A stretch of DNA of 64,000 bases from Gemmatimonadota bacterium (lineage in GTDB: Bacteria > Gemmatimonadota > Gemmatimonadetes > Gemmatimonadales > Gemmatimonadaceae): NCBI GenBank assembly GCA_026387915.1, contig JAPLKS010000005.1, forward strand, positions 1-64,000, written 5' to 3'. The notes under the pieces were generated by a model, which made no database searches, was not told where the DNA came from, and saw only the letters and a list, made by a program, of their open reading frames with translations. Positions 51,232 to 61,176 of this stretch are shown piece after piece (the stretch's first letter is position 1; every line of letters starts with the position of its first letter). A program made the position numbers and the translations under genes.

Positions 51232-54200
51232 CTACTTCGAACGCGGCTCCTTGTGCTCGGCGTCATCCATGCCAAACGGGTTGGCGGCATCATCGCCGCC
51301 GCTCACCCGCTCCACATGGAGCTTCTGCTTGAGCGTTGTGGTGCCAACGGTCAGCGTCACGAGGTAATCGCCCGTGCCGGCCGTAAAGCCACCAGCGCCG
51401 CCGCCAAAGCCAGCAAAACCACCGCGTCCACCGGCCGGAGCGGGCGGCTTGATCCCAATCAACTGGAAGATCTTGTTCACGTTGGCGGGTTCGGCCGCGC
51501 CACCGCGGCCACCACGTCCACCGCCGGCATCAGCGGGGGCACCAGCCACACGTGGCGCTTCTTCGCCCGGACGCGCGCAGAAGGTTTCCCACTGCGTAAG
51601 CGGCTGGTAGCACGGAGCGCCACCGGCGCCGCGACCACCACCGCCGCCGCCACCCGCGCGGCCACCGCGACCGCCGGCCGCGCCTGCTGCCGCCGGAAGG
51701 ATCAACTGCTTGGCACGCGCGAGCGCGGCCGAGTCGTACTTGGCGGCAGTGAGCGAGTCGAGCACCTTGGGGCCGCGCACGGCCTTGAGAATGCTGTCGC
51801 GACGTTCCGACGCTGAGAGCGGCGCAGCCGGAGCGGCCGCACGCGTTCCCTGATAGTTCCATACCAGCGTGTGCATTCCCGGTCCGCCGGGGCCGGTGAG
51901 CGTGGCAATCACGTCACCCGAGGCATCGCTGACCGTGACACGCGCCGAACCCGCCGCTGCGCCCGCGCCCAAACGATACTGGATTTGCGCGCCATACGCG
52001 GGGCTCGCCATTGTGAAAAAGCCCTGCGCATTGCCATTGCCACCGCTGGCGAGCGTCGGGCCCTCGCCCCACTGATACGACGTGCGCGGCTCAAACAAAT
52101 GCACGGGGTTCGCAACAACTTTGGCCGTGAGCTGCTCGAGCGGCGCGATGTCCGTAATCCAGAAGCTACGACCGTGCGTCGCGGCAATGAGCTCGTGATC
52201 GCGCGGATGAATCTTGAGGTCAAACACCGGCACCGACGGCAGGTTCGCCGCAAACTTGCTCCACGTCTTGCCGCGGTCGAGCGAGGCGTACACCGAGAGG
52301 GAGCTGCCGACAAAAAGCAGATCCTTGTTGGTAGGATCTTCACGAATCACATGCAGGTAATCGGCCGGCGAATCCTTGGGCAGATTGTTCACCACGCTCG
52401 TGAACGTCTTGCCGCCGTCAGTCGTCGCGTAGAGATACGGCGCGAAATCGTTGTTGCGGTGGTTGTCGAACGCCACCCAGAAGCTCAGCGTGTCGAAGTG
52501 CGATGGCTCAATGCGCGCCACAAACAATTCGTTGGGCAGCCCCGGGAACCGCCCCGAGAGATTCTCCCACGTGCCGCCGTCGTTCATGGACTTCCACACA
52601 TTGCCGTCGTCCGTGCCAGCGAAGATCACGCCGGGCTTCACATACGACTCGGCGAACGCCACAATCGTGCCGTACGTCTCGGCGCCGGTAGCGTCGAGCG
52701 TGATGCCGCCGGTGTACATGATGGACGTGTCAATCTTCGCCTGCAGCTTCTTGCTCAGGTCAGGCGAAATCAGGAACAGCTCCTCGCCTTTCTTGGTGCT
52801 CTTGAGCAGACGGTTGCCGCCAAAGTAGATGGTGCTCGGATTGTGCGAGCTCAGCACGAGCGGCGAGTTCCAGTTGAAGCGGAGGTTCAGATCCACCGAG
52901 TCCTTGGCCTGCTGCGCACGGAGCGCGGCGAGGGCCTTGGTCTGATCCTTGGTCTCCGGCGTCAGCGGATTGCCACGCACCACGGCAATGGAATCTTCCC
53001 ACTGCTTGTAGCGCTCCTGCCAGCTCGGCTTGCGGAAGCTCATCCGCTCGCCGGTCTTGGTGTTCACGCGCGAGGCGTTGCCGCCCTGGCTTTCGCCGTA
53101 GATGATCGACGGATCGGTCGGGTCCTGCGCCGAGTAGAAGCCGTCGCCGCCGGCAAAGGTGAACCAGTAGGAGTTGTTAATCGCGCTCTTCCGCTTGCTC
53201 GGGCCGCACCACGAGCCATTGTCCTGCGCGCCGCCGCAGATGTTGTAGGGCGTCGCGTAGTCGTAGGTCACTTCGTAGAACTGCCCGATGGGCAGATTCA
53301 TCAGCTGCGTGAAGTTACCGCCACGGTCAAAGGTCACCGAGAGACCGCCATCGTTGGCGAGGAACCAACGCTCGCCATCGGTGGGATCAATCCAGATGCC
53401 GTGGTCGTCCACGTGCACGTTCATCGCGGCGCCACGGATGGTCTTGCCGCCGTCATCCGAGACCTGCAACTGCGTGCTTGAGAAGTACACGCGATCGGCG
53501 TTCTTGGGATCGACGCGCACCTGCGAGTAGTAGAACGGGCGCACGTTGAAGTTGTTCATCTGCGCCCAGGTCGCGCCGCCATCGGTGGAGCGATACAAGC
53601 CGCTCGCCTTGGGCGAGTTGTCGCTCTTGTAGCTGCCGTCCTTGGGGTTGGAAGAATCGGCGGCTTCGGTGAGCGCGTACATCACCTTCGGGTTCGAGAG
53701 CGCGATGGCGAGACCAATGCGTCCCTTGGGGCCAGCGGGGAAACCACCGCCCTTCACTTCCGTCCACGTCTTGCCAGCGTCCGCGCTCTTCCAGAGGCCA
53801 GAGCCCGCGCCGCCCGAATGGAGCGAGTAGGGCGTACGGAAACGCTGATAACTCGAGGCCCAGAGCACATCGGGGTTGCTCGGATCGAGCGCGATGTCAA
53901 CAAAGCCTGCTTTATCGCTGACGAACTTGATGAGGTTCCACGTCTTGCCGCCGTCGGTGGTCTTGTAGATGCCGCGTTCCGGGTTCGACTTCCACGCGGC
54001 GCCGAGGGCGGCCACGTAGACGGTGTTCGGATCTTTGGGATGCACCACAATGCGGCCGATGTGCTGCGTCTTCTCGAGCCCCATCAGGGTCCAGGTGATG
54101 CCGCCGTCATTGCTCTTGTAGATACCGGCGCCCGGCTCGATGGTGTTACGCGAGTTCGGTTCGCCCGTGCCGGCCCACACCTGCTGCGTATCGCTCGGGG

Positions 54201-54507
54201 CAATCGCCAACACGCCCATCGAGATGATGCGCTTGTCGTCGAACACGGGGCGCCAGGTGGTGCCGTTGTTGCCGCTCTTCCAAATGCCACCGGCGGCGGC
54301 AGCCACAAAGATGGTCTTGGACGGGCCGGGAATACCGACCACATCGGAGAGGCGACCGCCAAAGTTGGAGGGGCCGACGTTGCGCCACTTGAGCCCGGCG
54401 ACCACCGTCGAGTCGACGGTCTGGGCGCTGAGCTGCGGCGTGGCACCGGCAATCGCGACCACGGCACCAACAGCGGCAATCCAACGAGTTGCAGAAACAC
54501 GAATCAT
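51232..54507 (-). CDS. Secreted Asp-box (BNR/VPS10-like) beta-propeller protein
   Basis: 1091 residues from the ATG at 54507, giving a signal peptide ending PQLSAQ. At least nine Asp-box repeats of the S-x-D-x-G-x-T-W type are visible (for example KSGNNGTTW, KSNDGGITW, KTTDGGKTW, KSADAGKTW, RSTDGGATW, ATTDGGKTF, ASLDRGKTW), which build a double beta-propeller like sortilin/VPS10 or some glycosidases. Residues 930-1050 are a Gly-Arg-rich low-complexity stretch, followed by a short beta tail. Whether it is an enzyme or a binding protein cannot be told; no sialidase-type catalytic site is obvious. Confidence 0.82.
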   Translation of the reverse strand: MIRVSATRWIAAVGAVVAIAGATPQLSAQTVDSTVVAGLKWRNVGPSNFGGRLSDVVGIPGPSKTIFVAAAAGGIWKSGNNGTTWRPVFDDKRIISMGVLAIAPSDTQQVWAGTGEPNSRNTIEPGAGIYKSNDGGITWTLMGLEKTQHIGRIVVHPKDPNTVYVAALGAAWKSNPERGIYKTTDGGKTWNLIKFVSDKAGFVDIALDPSNPDVLWASSYQRFRTPYSLHSGGAGSGLWKSADAGKTWTEVKGGGFPAGPKGRIGLAIALSNPKVMYALTEAADSSNPKDGSYKSDNSPKASGLYRSTDGGATWAQMNNFNVRPFYYSQVRVDPKNADRVYFSSTQLQVSDDGGKTIRGAAMNVHVDDHGIWIDPTDGERWFLANDGGLSVTFDRGGNFTQLMNLPIGQFYEVTYDYATPYNICGGAQDNGSWCGPSKRKSAINNSYWFTFAGGDGFYSAQDPTDPSIIYGESQGGNASRVNTKTGERMSFRKPSWQERYKQWEDSIAVVRGNPLTPETKDQTKALAALRAQQAKDSVDLNLRFNWNSPLVLSSHNPSTIYFGGNRLLKSTKKGEELFLISPDLSKKLQAKIDTSIMYTGGITLDATGAETYGTIVAFAESYVKPGVIFAGTDDGNVWKSMNDGGTWENLSGRFPGLPNELFVARIEPSHFDTLSFWVAFDNHRNNDFAPYLYATTDGGKTFTSVVNNLPKDSPADYLHVIREDPTNKDLLFVGSSLSVYASLDRGKTWSKFAANLPSVPVFDLKIHPRDHELIAATHGRSFWITDIAPLEQLTAKVVANPVHLFEPRTSYQWGEGPTLASGGNGNAQGFFTMASPAYGAQIQYRLGAGAAAGSARVTVSDASGDVIATLTGPGGPGMHTLVWNYQGTRAAAPAAPLSASERRDSILKAVRGPKVLDSLTAAKYDSAALARAKQLILPAAAGAAGGRGGRAGGGGGGGRGAGGAPCYQPLTQWETFCARPGEEAPRVAGAPADAGGGRGGRGGAAEPANVNKIFQLIGIKPPAPAGGRGGFAGFGGGAGGFTAGTGDYLVTLTVGTTTLKQKLHVERVSGGDDAANPFGMDDAEHKEPRSK

Positions 54508-54662
54508 AGAAAGTCCCGAAAAGTGGGGCGCCGCTGGGGCGCGGGGACAGCACACTGACGCCCGCGGGGAGAGCTCCCCGGCGGACGCCACACTACCATA
54601 TAGAAAACGCGCCCATCGCGGTAGACGTTGATTATCAGGGCCTCCTTCGCCACCGTGTAACG

Positions 54663-55466
54663 ATGGCATTCTTCCAAGAATCCAATAACCCGGCCCAGCG
54701 GGGCCTTATTGACCGCCTGATCCGGCGGTTCGGCACCCCGGCGTGGACCGCGGCAATGGCGCTGATGTACGTCGTGGGGCTGAGCGCCTACGGGGTGGCA
54801 CTGGTGCCGGCCTTCGCGATCCTCGAGCGGTGGGGGCTCCCGGTCTGGCATGCGGCCGCATGGTGGCGCCTGCCGGCCTTTGCCGGCGTCGTGGTGCTTA
54901 GCGCCTTTGCGTGGGGATTCACGCTGCTCGTCGTGGTCCCCATCTACAACTGGGTGCTCCCCACGCGCCTGCACGCCTTCAAGGGCGGCTACTTCACCAT
55001 CGCCTCCCTCCCCTGGTTCATTCACAACTCCCTGTTCTACTTGGTGCGCTACACCATTCTGCCGTTCGTGACGCTCACCCCAGTGGGCCCGCTCTTTCTG
55101 CAGGCCATGGGAATGAAAATCGGCAAGCGCGTGCGCATTGGCACGGAGTATTTCTCAGACGTCAACCTCATCACGCTCGGCGACGACGTGGCCATTGGCG
55201 GCAGCGCCACCATCTTCTGCCACGTGGCAGGGGGCGGCCATTTAATTATTGCGCCAGTGATCATTGGCGCGCGCGCGCAGATCGGACTCCGCGCCACCAT
55301 CATGGGCGACGTGCACGTGGGTGAAGACGCCGTGATCCTCGCGCACTCCGTGCTCCTCCCCGGCACCCGCGTGGGGCCGGGGGAGCGATGGGGCGGTGTG
55401 CCCGCCCGTCAGATTTCCAAAGACGAGTGGAGCGAGTACGCCAGGACCGTGCTCAGGCGGGTGTGA
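54663..55466 (+). CDS. Membrane-anchored left-handed beta-helix (hexapeptide) transferase-like protein
   Basis: 267 residues. The N-terminal 130 residues have about three or four membrane helices (WTAAMALMYVVGLSAYGVALVPAF, FAGVVVLSAFAWGFTLLVVVP). The C-terminal half is a hexapeptide-repeat beta-helix (MKIGKRVRIGTEYFSDVN, GDDVAIGGSATIFCHV, PVIIGARAQIGLRATI, GDVHVGEDAVIL). The arrangement is that of the C-terminal Pls-type domain in amino-acid homopolymer synthetases, but here it stands alone without an adenylation domain. Acyl- or aminoacyltransferase action is a guess. Its end overlaps the convergent DUF-type gene by 14 bases. Confidence 0.7.
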   Translation: MAFFQESNNPAQRGLIDRLIRRFGTPAWTAAMALMYVVGLSAYGVALVPAFAILERWGLPVWHAAAWWRLPAFAGVVVLSAFAWGFTLLVVVPIYNWVLPTRLHAFKGGYFTIASLPWFIHNSLFYLVRYTILPFVTLTPVGPLFLQAMGMKIGKRVRIGTEYFSDVNLITLGDDVAIGGSATIFCHVAGGGHLIIAPVIIGARAQIGLRATIMGDVHVGEDAVILAHSVLLPGTRVGPGERWGGVPARQISKDEWSEYARTVLRRV

Positions 55467-55836
55467 GCGGACCGCCGCGTGGTGGGTTGTGTGACACCAG
55501 CCAGTGGTGTGCAAAACAGAGCAGCGCAATCACCACGGGCACGCCGGAGAGCAGCGCCAGCTGCGACCACTCCATACTTCCCCAATGCAGCGCAGGGTAG
55601 ATGAGCGCCACCAGCAGGTAGAGCAAGCCGCCCCAATTCTCGAGTGTCCACGCGAGTGCCACCGCGACGCCGAGCAACACGGCCGGTGAGAGGCGAATCA
55701 GAAAGCTCCCAAGCTTGTCGCTCATCTCGCCTGGCTCGTTGAACACTTCGAGCGCGAACGACGCGACGAGTAGGGCGTACACAATTCCGAGCACACGCGG
55801 CGTCCAGAGCAACGCACGTTCCTGTGAGCGATCCAT
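55453..55836 (-). CDS. Small integral membrane protein of unknown function
   Basis: 127 residues from the ATG at 55836 (AGGAAATTC upstream is a good Shine-Dalgarno sequence). The longer frame to 55884 would begin inside the hairpin at 55861-55895 and is rejected. Four hydrophobic helices: LGIVYALLVASFALEVF, FLIRLSPAVLLGVAVALAW, GGLLYLLVALIYPALHW and LLSGVPVVIALLCFAHHWL. It looks like a DUF-type inner-membrane protein. No clear homologue is recognised. Confidence 0.6.
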   Translation of the reverse strand: MDRSQERALLWTPRVLGIVYALLVASFALEVFNEPGEMSDKLGSFLIRLSPAVLLGVAVALAWTLENWGGLLYLLVALIYPALHWGSMEWSQLALLSGVPVVIALLCFAHHWLVSHNPPRGGPLTPA

Positions 55837-55860
55837 GAATTTCCTCGGCCGAGAAAAGAA

Positions 55861-55895
55861 GAGGCTCCAGCGTGACTGCTTCACGCTGGAGCCTC
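55861..55895 (-). terminator. Intrinsic terminator after the Tat Gfo/Idh/MocA gene
   Basis: A perfect 15-bp stem (GAGGCTCCAGCGTGA) with a 5-base loop is followed on the minus strand by TTCTTTTC. It lies 46 bases after the stop of the oxidoreductase gene and just ahead of the next gene's start. Confidence 0.85.
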
Positions 55896-55941
55896 GGCAC
55901 GCACAAATCCAGAGCGCGTTACATAAAAACCGGATACGGAG

Positions 55942-57501
55942 TTACACCTCCCACCCCTTCCGATACTCGCGCGTCAGGTAGGCATTCGCCTCTGGCACAT
56001 TGGTGATGCGCATGTTCGCCGCATCGTAAATAATCTTCTTTCCCTGCCCCGCACGGAGGGCCACAATGCCGAGCAACATTGTCTCAGTGAGCGCCGCCGC
56101 ATACGAGAAGGGCGAGCTCGCCGTACCAATGCCCTTGCACGCATTCGTCCAGTTCACCTCGTGCCGCTCTGGGATGCGCGCAATGGTCTTGGGCACCTTG
56201 GCCGCACGTTCCGTAAGACCCACGGGATACAACTTGGGATTGGCGCCGTACGTGTCGTGCAACAAAATCCCCTTCTCGCCGTGGAATATCACGCCGCCTT
56301 CGCGCTGCATCACCGCGTCGTCCGGCAAGGCATCGGGGCGCGGCGGCTGCAGTCCGCCATCGTACCAGCTCAACTTCACGGGCGGCTGTTTGCCGCGCGC
56401 GGCAAACTCATAGTGCACCACCATCGCTTGCGGGTAGGTCACCTGGCGTGAGCGCGGCCCCGTTTGCGGCGGCGGCACAATCGGCGTGGTGCCCCACGGC
56501 GAACTTGTGGCCTCGACGCTCGTGGGCTGCCCAAGATTCAGCGCCCAGAACGGATGATCCACCAAATGCGCGCCCATGTCGCCGAGCGCGCCCACGCCAA
56601 ACTCCACCCATCCGCGCCAGTTGAACGGATGATAGATAGGGTGATACGGCAAATTCTCCGGCGTGCCGCCGAGGTAGAGCTCCCAGTTCAGCTGCTTGGG
56701 CACCGGATAGCTCAGCGACCCCATCGCCGCCGCCGTGGCCGCGTTGATGTTCCCCATTCCCCAACTCGGCACCGCACCGGCCACCATCGGCTGCGGAACG
56801 AGCGGACGCGGAATGCCCTGCGGCCAGATGGGACGATTGGTCCAGATGTCCACGGAGCGCACTTTGCCAATGAGGCCGGCCTGAATCCACTCGTTGATCA
56901 GGCGCGCGCCTTCGGTGGAGTGCCCTTGATTGCCCATCTGCGTGACGAGCTTGGGATTCTCCGCGGCGAGGCGCGCGAGCGTGCGCGCTTCATACACCGT
57001 GGTCGTGAGCGGCTTCTGCACATACACGTGCTTGCCGAGCTGCATTGCCGCTTTGGTGATAATCGCGTGATTGTGATCGGGGGTGGCGACGACGACCCCG
57101 TCAATGTCGGGGCTCTTCTCGAGCATCTCGCGGAAGTCGGCGTATTTTTTTGCTTTGTCAAACTGCTCGCGGAGCTTTACGCCCTCGGGGCGCGGCGTGC
57201 CGTCACGGTTTTTCTCTTTGCCCGTGACTTCGGAGTTGGAGAACACCATATCCACGTCGCACACGGCCACGAGGTTGGCGCCAGAGTTTACGAGCACTTC
57301 CGCGTTGCCCGAACCCATGCCACCAAAACCGGCCACGGCAAAATTCATCATGTCGCTCGGCGCCGTGTACCCTGGCCCGCCGAGCACGTGACGCGGCACG
57401 ATCATCGGAAACTTGGGTGCCACAAAGGCGGCAGCGAGCGCGGCTTTGGCGCTGTTCTCCACAAACTCACGGCGACTCTGCGACTGGTCGTTCTCAGACA
57501 T
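55942..57501 (-). CDS. Tat-exported Gfo/Idh/MocA family oxidoreductase
   Basis: 519 residues from the ATG at 57501 (the longer frame adds seven unconserved residues). The twin-arginine signal [20 protein letters not shown] is followed by a Rossmann domain ([43 protein letters not shown]) and a long C-terminal domain with [20 protein letters not shown], the substrate-binding D/H segment. Tat-exported members keep NAD(P) tightly bound and act as periplasmic glycosidases or oxidoreductases on sugars. Separate from the sugar cluster by 26 kb. The QKP sequence replaces the usual EKP. Confidence 0.87.
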   Translation of the reverse strand: MSENDQSQSRREFVENSAKAALAAAFVAPKFPMIVPRHVLGGPGYTAPSDMMNFAVAGFGGMGSGNAEVLVNSGANLVAVCDVDMVFSNSEVTGKEKNRDGTPRPEGVKLREQFDKAKKYADFREMLEKSPDIDGVVVATPDHNHAIITKAAMQLGKHVYVQKPLTTTVYEARTLARLAAENPKLVTQMGNQGHSTEGARLINEWIQAGLIGKVRSVDIWTNRPIWPQGIPRPLVPQPMVAGAVPSWGMGNINAATAAAMGSLSYPVPKQLNWELYLGGTPENLPYHPIYHPFNWRGWVEFGVGALGDMGAHLVDHPFWALNLGQPTSVEATSSPWGTTPIVPPPQTGPRSRQVTYPQAMVVHYEFAARGKQPPVKLSWYDGGLQPPRPDALPDDAVMQREGGVIFHGEKGILLHDTYGANPKLYPVGLTERAAKVPKTIARIPERHEVNWTNACKGIGTASSPFSYAAALTETMLLGIVALRAGQGKKIIYDAANMRITNVPEANAYLTREYRKGWEV

Positions 57502-57570
57502 AGTGCTCGGCTCCCGGCGCATTGAGGTGACGCTAGGAAAGTCGCACCGAGGCGGCCGGGAGGCCAGAGG

Positions 57571-57607
57571 GTGTGCGGCGCGCCCGTCCGAGTTGGGCGC
57601 GCCACAC
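57571..57607. terminator. Hairpin after the CPBP protease gene
   Basis: Arms GTGTGCGGCGCGCCC and GGGCGCGCCACAC pair with a two-base bulge; the pairing region starts 15 bases after the stop of the minus-strand protease gene. No T-run follows. Confidence 0.45.
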
Positions 57608-57621
57608 TCTCTGCGGACGGG

Positions 57622-60600
57622 CTAGGGCGCGCCGCCCTGACTCTCCTGCTCCACCAATCGCCGAGCCGCCAGCAGGAGGAGCGCGCTGACCACCAGTCCG
57701 AGCGCGCCGCTCAGACGCAGCTCTGTAACTCCCGGCGCCATCACCTGCCGCGTTCCCTCATACGCAATGCCGAGAATAGCCGACACCATCCATGCCATTG
57801 CCGAGGTGAGCGCAAAGGCACGCAACGCCATGAAGAAGCCAATGATGGCCAGCACCGCCACTCCCGCTGCTAAGGCGGGATGCGTGAGATTGCCGCCGCC
57901 GTCTGTCGTGAGCGAGAAAGCGCCACCCAATGCGCCAAAGGCCAGCAGCAATCCCACCCGTTTGGCATTGGACTGTGTGATCAGCAAAAAGACAAACGCT
58001 ATGATGGCCGAAACCGCCACGCTCATCAGAATCGTCGCCGGCACACTCAGCGGGAGCGCCAAGGCGGGGATGGCATTGCCGAGCAGCACGCCTTCAACCG
58101 GCGCATCCGGAATCCGCGCCGTGCTAATCCACGGCATGACGCCAGCGAACGTCGCGCGTGCGCCGGCGAGACCGAGGCCCGCAATGAGCGTGGTGGACCA
58201 CGCATTGCTACCGCGGGCGAAGAACGGAATGCCCACGCGGCGGCGAAGCCCGTCGAAGGCGGTCCACACACCGGCGAGGAACGCGACGAGCGCCAGCGAC
58301 ATCACCGTGCTGAGCCCCGTGGTGGACACAAAGCTCCGCCACCGCTCGGCGGTGTCGTAGCCGGCGAGAGTGGCAGGCAAGCCGTTGATGGACGTTGCGA
58401 GCTGCAGCACGGCGAGCACGCTGAGTGCGATCCAGATGCGTGGCCGCGTGGCGGGGCGGTCTTCAATGAGATTTTTGCGACGGCCGCGCACATACACGGC
58501 ACCGCCAACAATGAAACCGAACATTAGCACGCCAACGCCCGCGCCCACGGCCATGATGGTGGAGCGCCGTTTGCGATCGGCGCGCACAAACGACTCGGGC
58601 AGTTCAATGCCGCGGCGCACCAGCGTCACTTCGTTCCCCGCCACCGCCACCCACGCGCGCGCTAATGCGCCGCCGGGGAGATGCAGCGTGGTGTCGGTGT
58701 ACGTGATGGTCACATCCTTGCGTTGCGCCTTGGTGGAATCGGCGGCTCTTTGATCGGCCACTAACTTGGCTTCGGCAAACTTCGTGGTGTCGAAGTGCGC
58801 GGCCGCCATCGCTACGCGCGCGAGTCGTCGTGCTTCGTCGGCCGTCACCGAGTCGCGCCAAGCGGCGTCGGGCAGGATGTGGCGAATGTCCATCACACGC
58901 CCATCGGGCCAGACGCGCACGCGCCACTCTTCGGCGCGCGTCTCATTCTCGCCGTGAATGTGCACGTAGCGCACCACCCACCAGGCGGCGGGATGGTATG
59001 TGATGGCGAGTTGCGTCGCGAGCGACTCGGCGCGTTGTGCTTTTAAGAAACGCGGCCACGTGTCCATGGTGTCTTCGGCCACGCGTGAGAGATGCGTCCA
59101 CCCTGCTACGGGCACGCCGCGCAGCGCGAGCGCGGAATCCGCGACGTGCTCTGCTACGGCACGCGTGGTGGTGAGCGCGGGCCCGCGCACTGGCCGCTTG
59201 GGCGCGGCCACGCTCAATGCGAGCCCCAGCACGCCCAGAGAGAGCGCCCAAGTGCGCGCACGCGGGGTGATGGCGCGCAATGCGATAATGGACGTCGGCT
59301 GTTCCATCTCGGCTTCGGGTTCGGCGCGCCACGCACCAAAGCTGTCCGCTTCTGTTACATCGGTGAGGCCGCGCTGCTGCCACACTTTCCACGCCACAAC
59401 AAGTGCTGGCGCGAGCAAGCCGAGCACCGCAACTGCCGCGGTCACGCGATACGACGGCGCCGACCCCGCTGCGGCAAACAAACTGAAGAGCAAAAAGTCA
59501 AAGAGAAAATGCCCAATCATTGTGGTGAGCGGACCAAACACAATCACGATCACTGCCCAGAGCGACGACTCGAGCAGCAACTCCACGCCACGCGAGTAGG
59601 CAGGCCACGAGGTGTAGGTAGCGTGCGCAAAGCCAAAGACCAGCGCCGTTCCGACGACGCCCGCTGCCATCCACCGCATGCGGTGCTCACGGTCGCGCGC
59701 CCAAATGGCGAGCAGCGAAAGCGGCAATACGCGGAACATCGCTTCTTCCCAGATGCCCGCCTGCAACGAGTTCGCGAGCCCAGCGAGCCAGGGCAACTGC
59801 GTGGCAATCTGATTGGGATCGTCGAGCATCTCGGTGGGCGTCCACCAGCCGAAATATTTGCGCGTGACAATGTAGAACACCGACACGTACAGCACGCCGA
59901 AGGTGGCAAAGGCGTAGCCGCCGAGCACGCGCCCAGCCACCTGCCGCGTGCCGCGCGCCTGCCACCAGCGCCACCAGTCGAGTTGTGCGGGGTCGGCGCG
60001 CCGCGTGGCGGCCTCGGCAGCGGCGAGGGTGAGTCCAATCAGCAGGGTCACAAAAACGCCGCTCGCCACGGCGCCGACGAGCGCCATTGCCATAAAGGTC
60101 ATAGGCGAAGTGGCGGTGTCGTAGTCGAACCAACTCGACGGGAGTTCGTTGAGCGCCGCGCCCGTCATCAACACGCCGACGACGGCGCCCACCATCAACG
60201 CGGGACGCCACCGCACGCCGCCGTCGCGCGCAAAACGGCGCAAGGCAAACACGGCGGCGAGTGCGAGGAGTAGCTGTCCAATACTAGAGTATGTGGCAAA
60301 GAGATTATTCGATGCGCGCATTTCTGCATAGCGACGCTCGAACTTCTCAGGGATTTCGACGAAGCGGGAGGCAACCACTGGCGTGTTGCCACCAATCACA
60401 ATCTTCAGGCGCAGGGGCGCGCCGAGCACGCGACGGTCCGTGCGCTCAAAGGTGAAGGTGCGGTCTACACGGCCGCTGACGGGCTTGGCTTCGTAGCTTG
60501 AGGAGGCCAATCGCCAGCGGTCGGCGCGTTCGCCGAGCCAGCGGTCGCGCACGGTTTCGGCAAGGCGCTGCGCGGAGTCTGGCTCGAGGGCGGGGAGTGT

Positions 60601-61014
60601 GTCGGCGTCGGCGAGTTTGCGGTAGAAGCCAATCACGCGTCCGTCGGGCGCCATCGTGATGCGTGTTTCGTGCGCGTCGCCAGCCGTGAAGCGGCGCACC
60701 GTCCAGGTGTAGAGCGCGTGATCGGTGCCACGCGAGAGGGCGCGCACGGTGTCGGCGCCGCCGGTGAAGTCGAGAAAGACCTGCAGTGCGTTGTCGCCGC
60801 CGAATCGCGTGGCTACGCGTTCACCCGTGCGCGGGAGCCCGTGCGCTACGGCAAACGAATCGGCGCGCTGTTCGGCGAGAGGGCCGGTCAGGCGCTGATC
60901 GAGCGCGAGAATCGGGAAAGAGCGCGGAAAGAGTGCGGCGCCGCCGGCGCCGCACGCAACGAACACCGCGGCGAGCAGCCAGGCGGTGCGTCGGGTGGTG
61001 AAGAAGGTCGGCAT
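57622..61014 (-). CDS. Very large CPBP-family intramembrane metalloprotease with duplicated extracellular domain
   Basis: 1130 residues; typical CPBP proteins have 200-350. TM1 (AWLLAAVFVACGAGGAAL), an extracytoplasmic domain (about residues 40-235), several helices, then the CPBP core with EEAMFR (about 422-427), FGFAHATYT and MIGHFLFDF, the three zinc/catalytic motifs. A second soluble domain (about 618-818) and five further helices follow. The two soluble domains share order and phrases (APDGRV with WPDGRV; SAQRLAE with EARRLAR; a final IPEKFERRYAEMR with LPESFVRADRKRR), implying internal duplication. CAAX-type prenyl processing is not expected in bacteria; a role in regulated membrane proteolysis is inferred. 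Confidence 0.85.
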   Translation of the reverse strand: MPTFFTTRRTAWLLAAVFVACGAGGAALFPRSFPILALDQRLTGPLAEQRADSFAVAHGLPRTGERVATRFGGDNALQVFLDFTGGADTVRALSRGTDHALYTWTVRRFTAGDAHETRITMAPDGRVIGFYRKLADADTLPALEPDSAQRLAETVRDRWLGERADRWRLASSSYEAKPVSGRVDRTFTFERTDRRVLGAPLRLKIVIGGNTPVVASRFVEIPEKFERRYAEMRASNNLFATYSSIGQLLLALAAVFALRRFARDGGVRWRPALMVGAVVGVLMTGAALNELPSSWFDYDTATSPMTFMAMALVGAVASGVFVTLLIGLTLAAAEAATRRADPAQLDWWRWWQARGTRQVAGRVLGGYAFATFGVLYVSVFYIVTRKYFGWWTPTEMLDDPNQIATQLPWLAGLANSLQAGIWEEAMFRVLPLSLLAIWARDREHRMRWMAAGVVGTALVFGFAHATYTSWPAYSRGVELLLESSLWAVIVIVFGPLTTMIGHFLFDFLLFSLFAAAGSAPSYRVTAAVAVLGLLAPALVVAWKVWQQRGLTDVTEADSFGAWRAEPEAEMEQPTSIIALRAITPRARTWALSLGVLGLALSVAAPKRPVRGPALTTTRAVAEHVADSALALRGVPVAGWTHLSRVAEDTMDTWPRFLKAQRAESLATQLAITYHPAAWWVVRYVHIHGENETRAEEWRVRVWPDGRVMDIRHILPDAAWRDSVTADEARRLARVAMAAAHFDTTKFAEAKLVADQRAADSTKAQRKDVTITYTDTTLHLPGGALARAWVAVAGNEVTLVRRGIELPESFVRADRKRRSTIMAVGAGVGVLMFGFIVGGAVYVRGRRKNLIEDRPATRPRIWIALSVLAVLQLATSINGLPATLAGYDTAERWRSFVSTTGLSTVMSLALVAFLAGVWTAFDGLRRRVGIPFFARGSNAWSTTLIAGLGLAGARATFAGVMPWISTARIPDAPVEGVLLGNAIPALALPLSVPATILMSVAVSAIIAFVFLLITQSNAKRVGLLLAFGALGGAFSLTTDGGGNLTHPALAAGVAVLAIIGFFMALRAFALTSAMAWMVSAILGIAYEGTRQVMAPGVTELRLSGALGLVVSALLLLAARRLVEQESQGGAP

Positions 61015-61176
61015 CGGAAGAACTTGTCAATTCACGCGGCGTGGGGCAACCGGCGGGTCGCCACCGCACGGTCCGCGCCGTACTTTTTCCGCAGTGAGAC
61101 ACCGCCGCTGGCAACGCCATGCGCTCCGGCAGCGTAAGTACACGACCTCACCCTGCCGATCACCCGCCCCGCCCCT

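Noticed and set aside
51871-53481. 536-residue plus-strand ORF
   Set aside because: Antisense to the Asp-box propeller gene, whose repeats are clearly real; no domain is recognisable.
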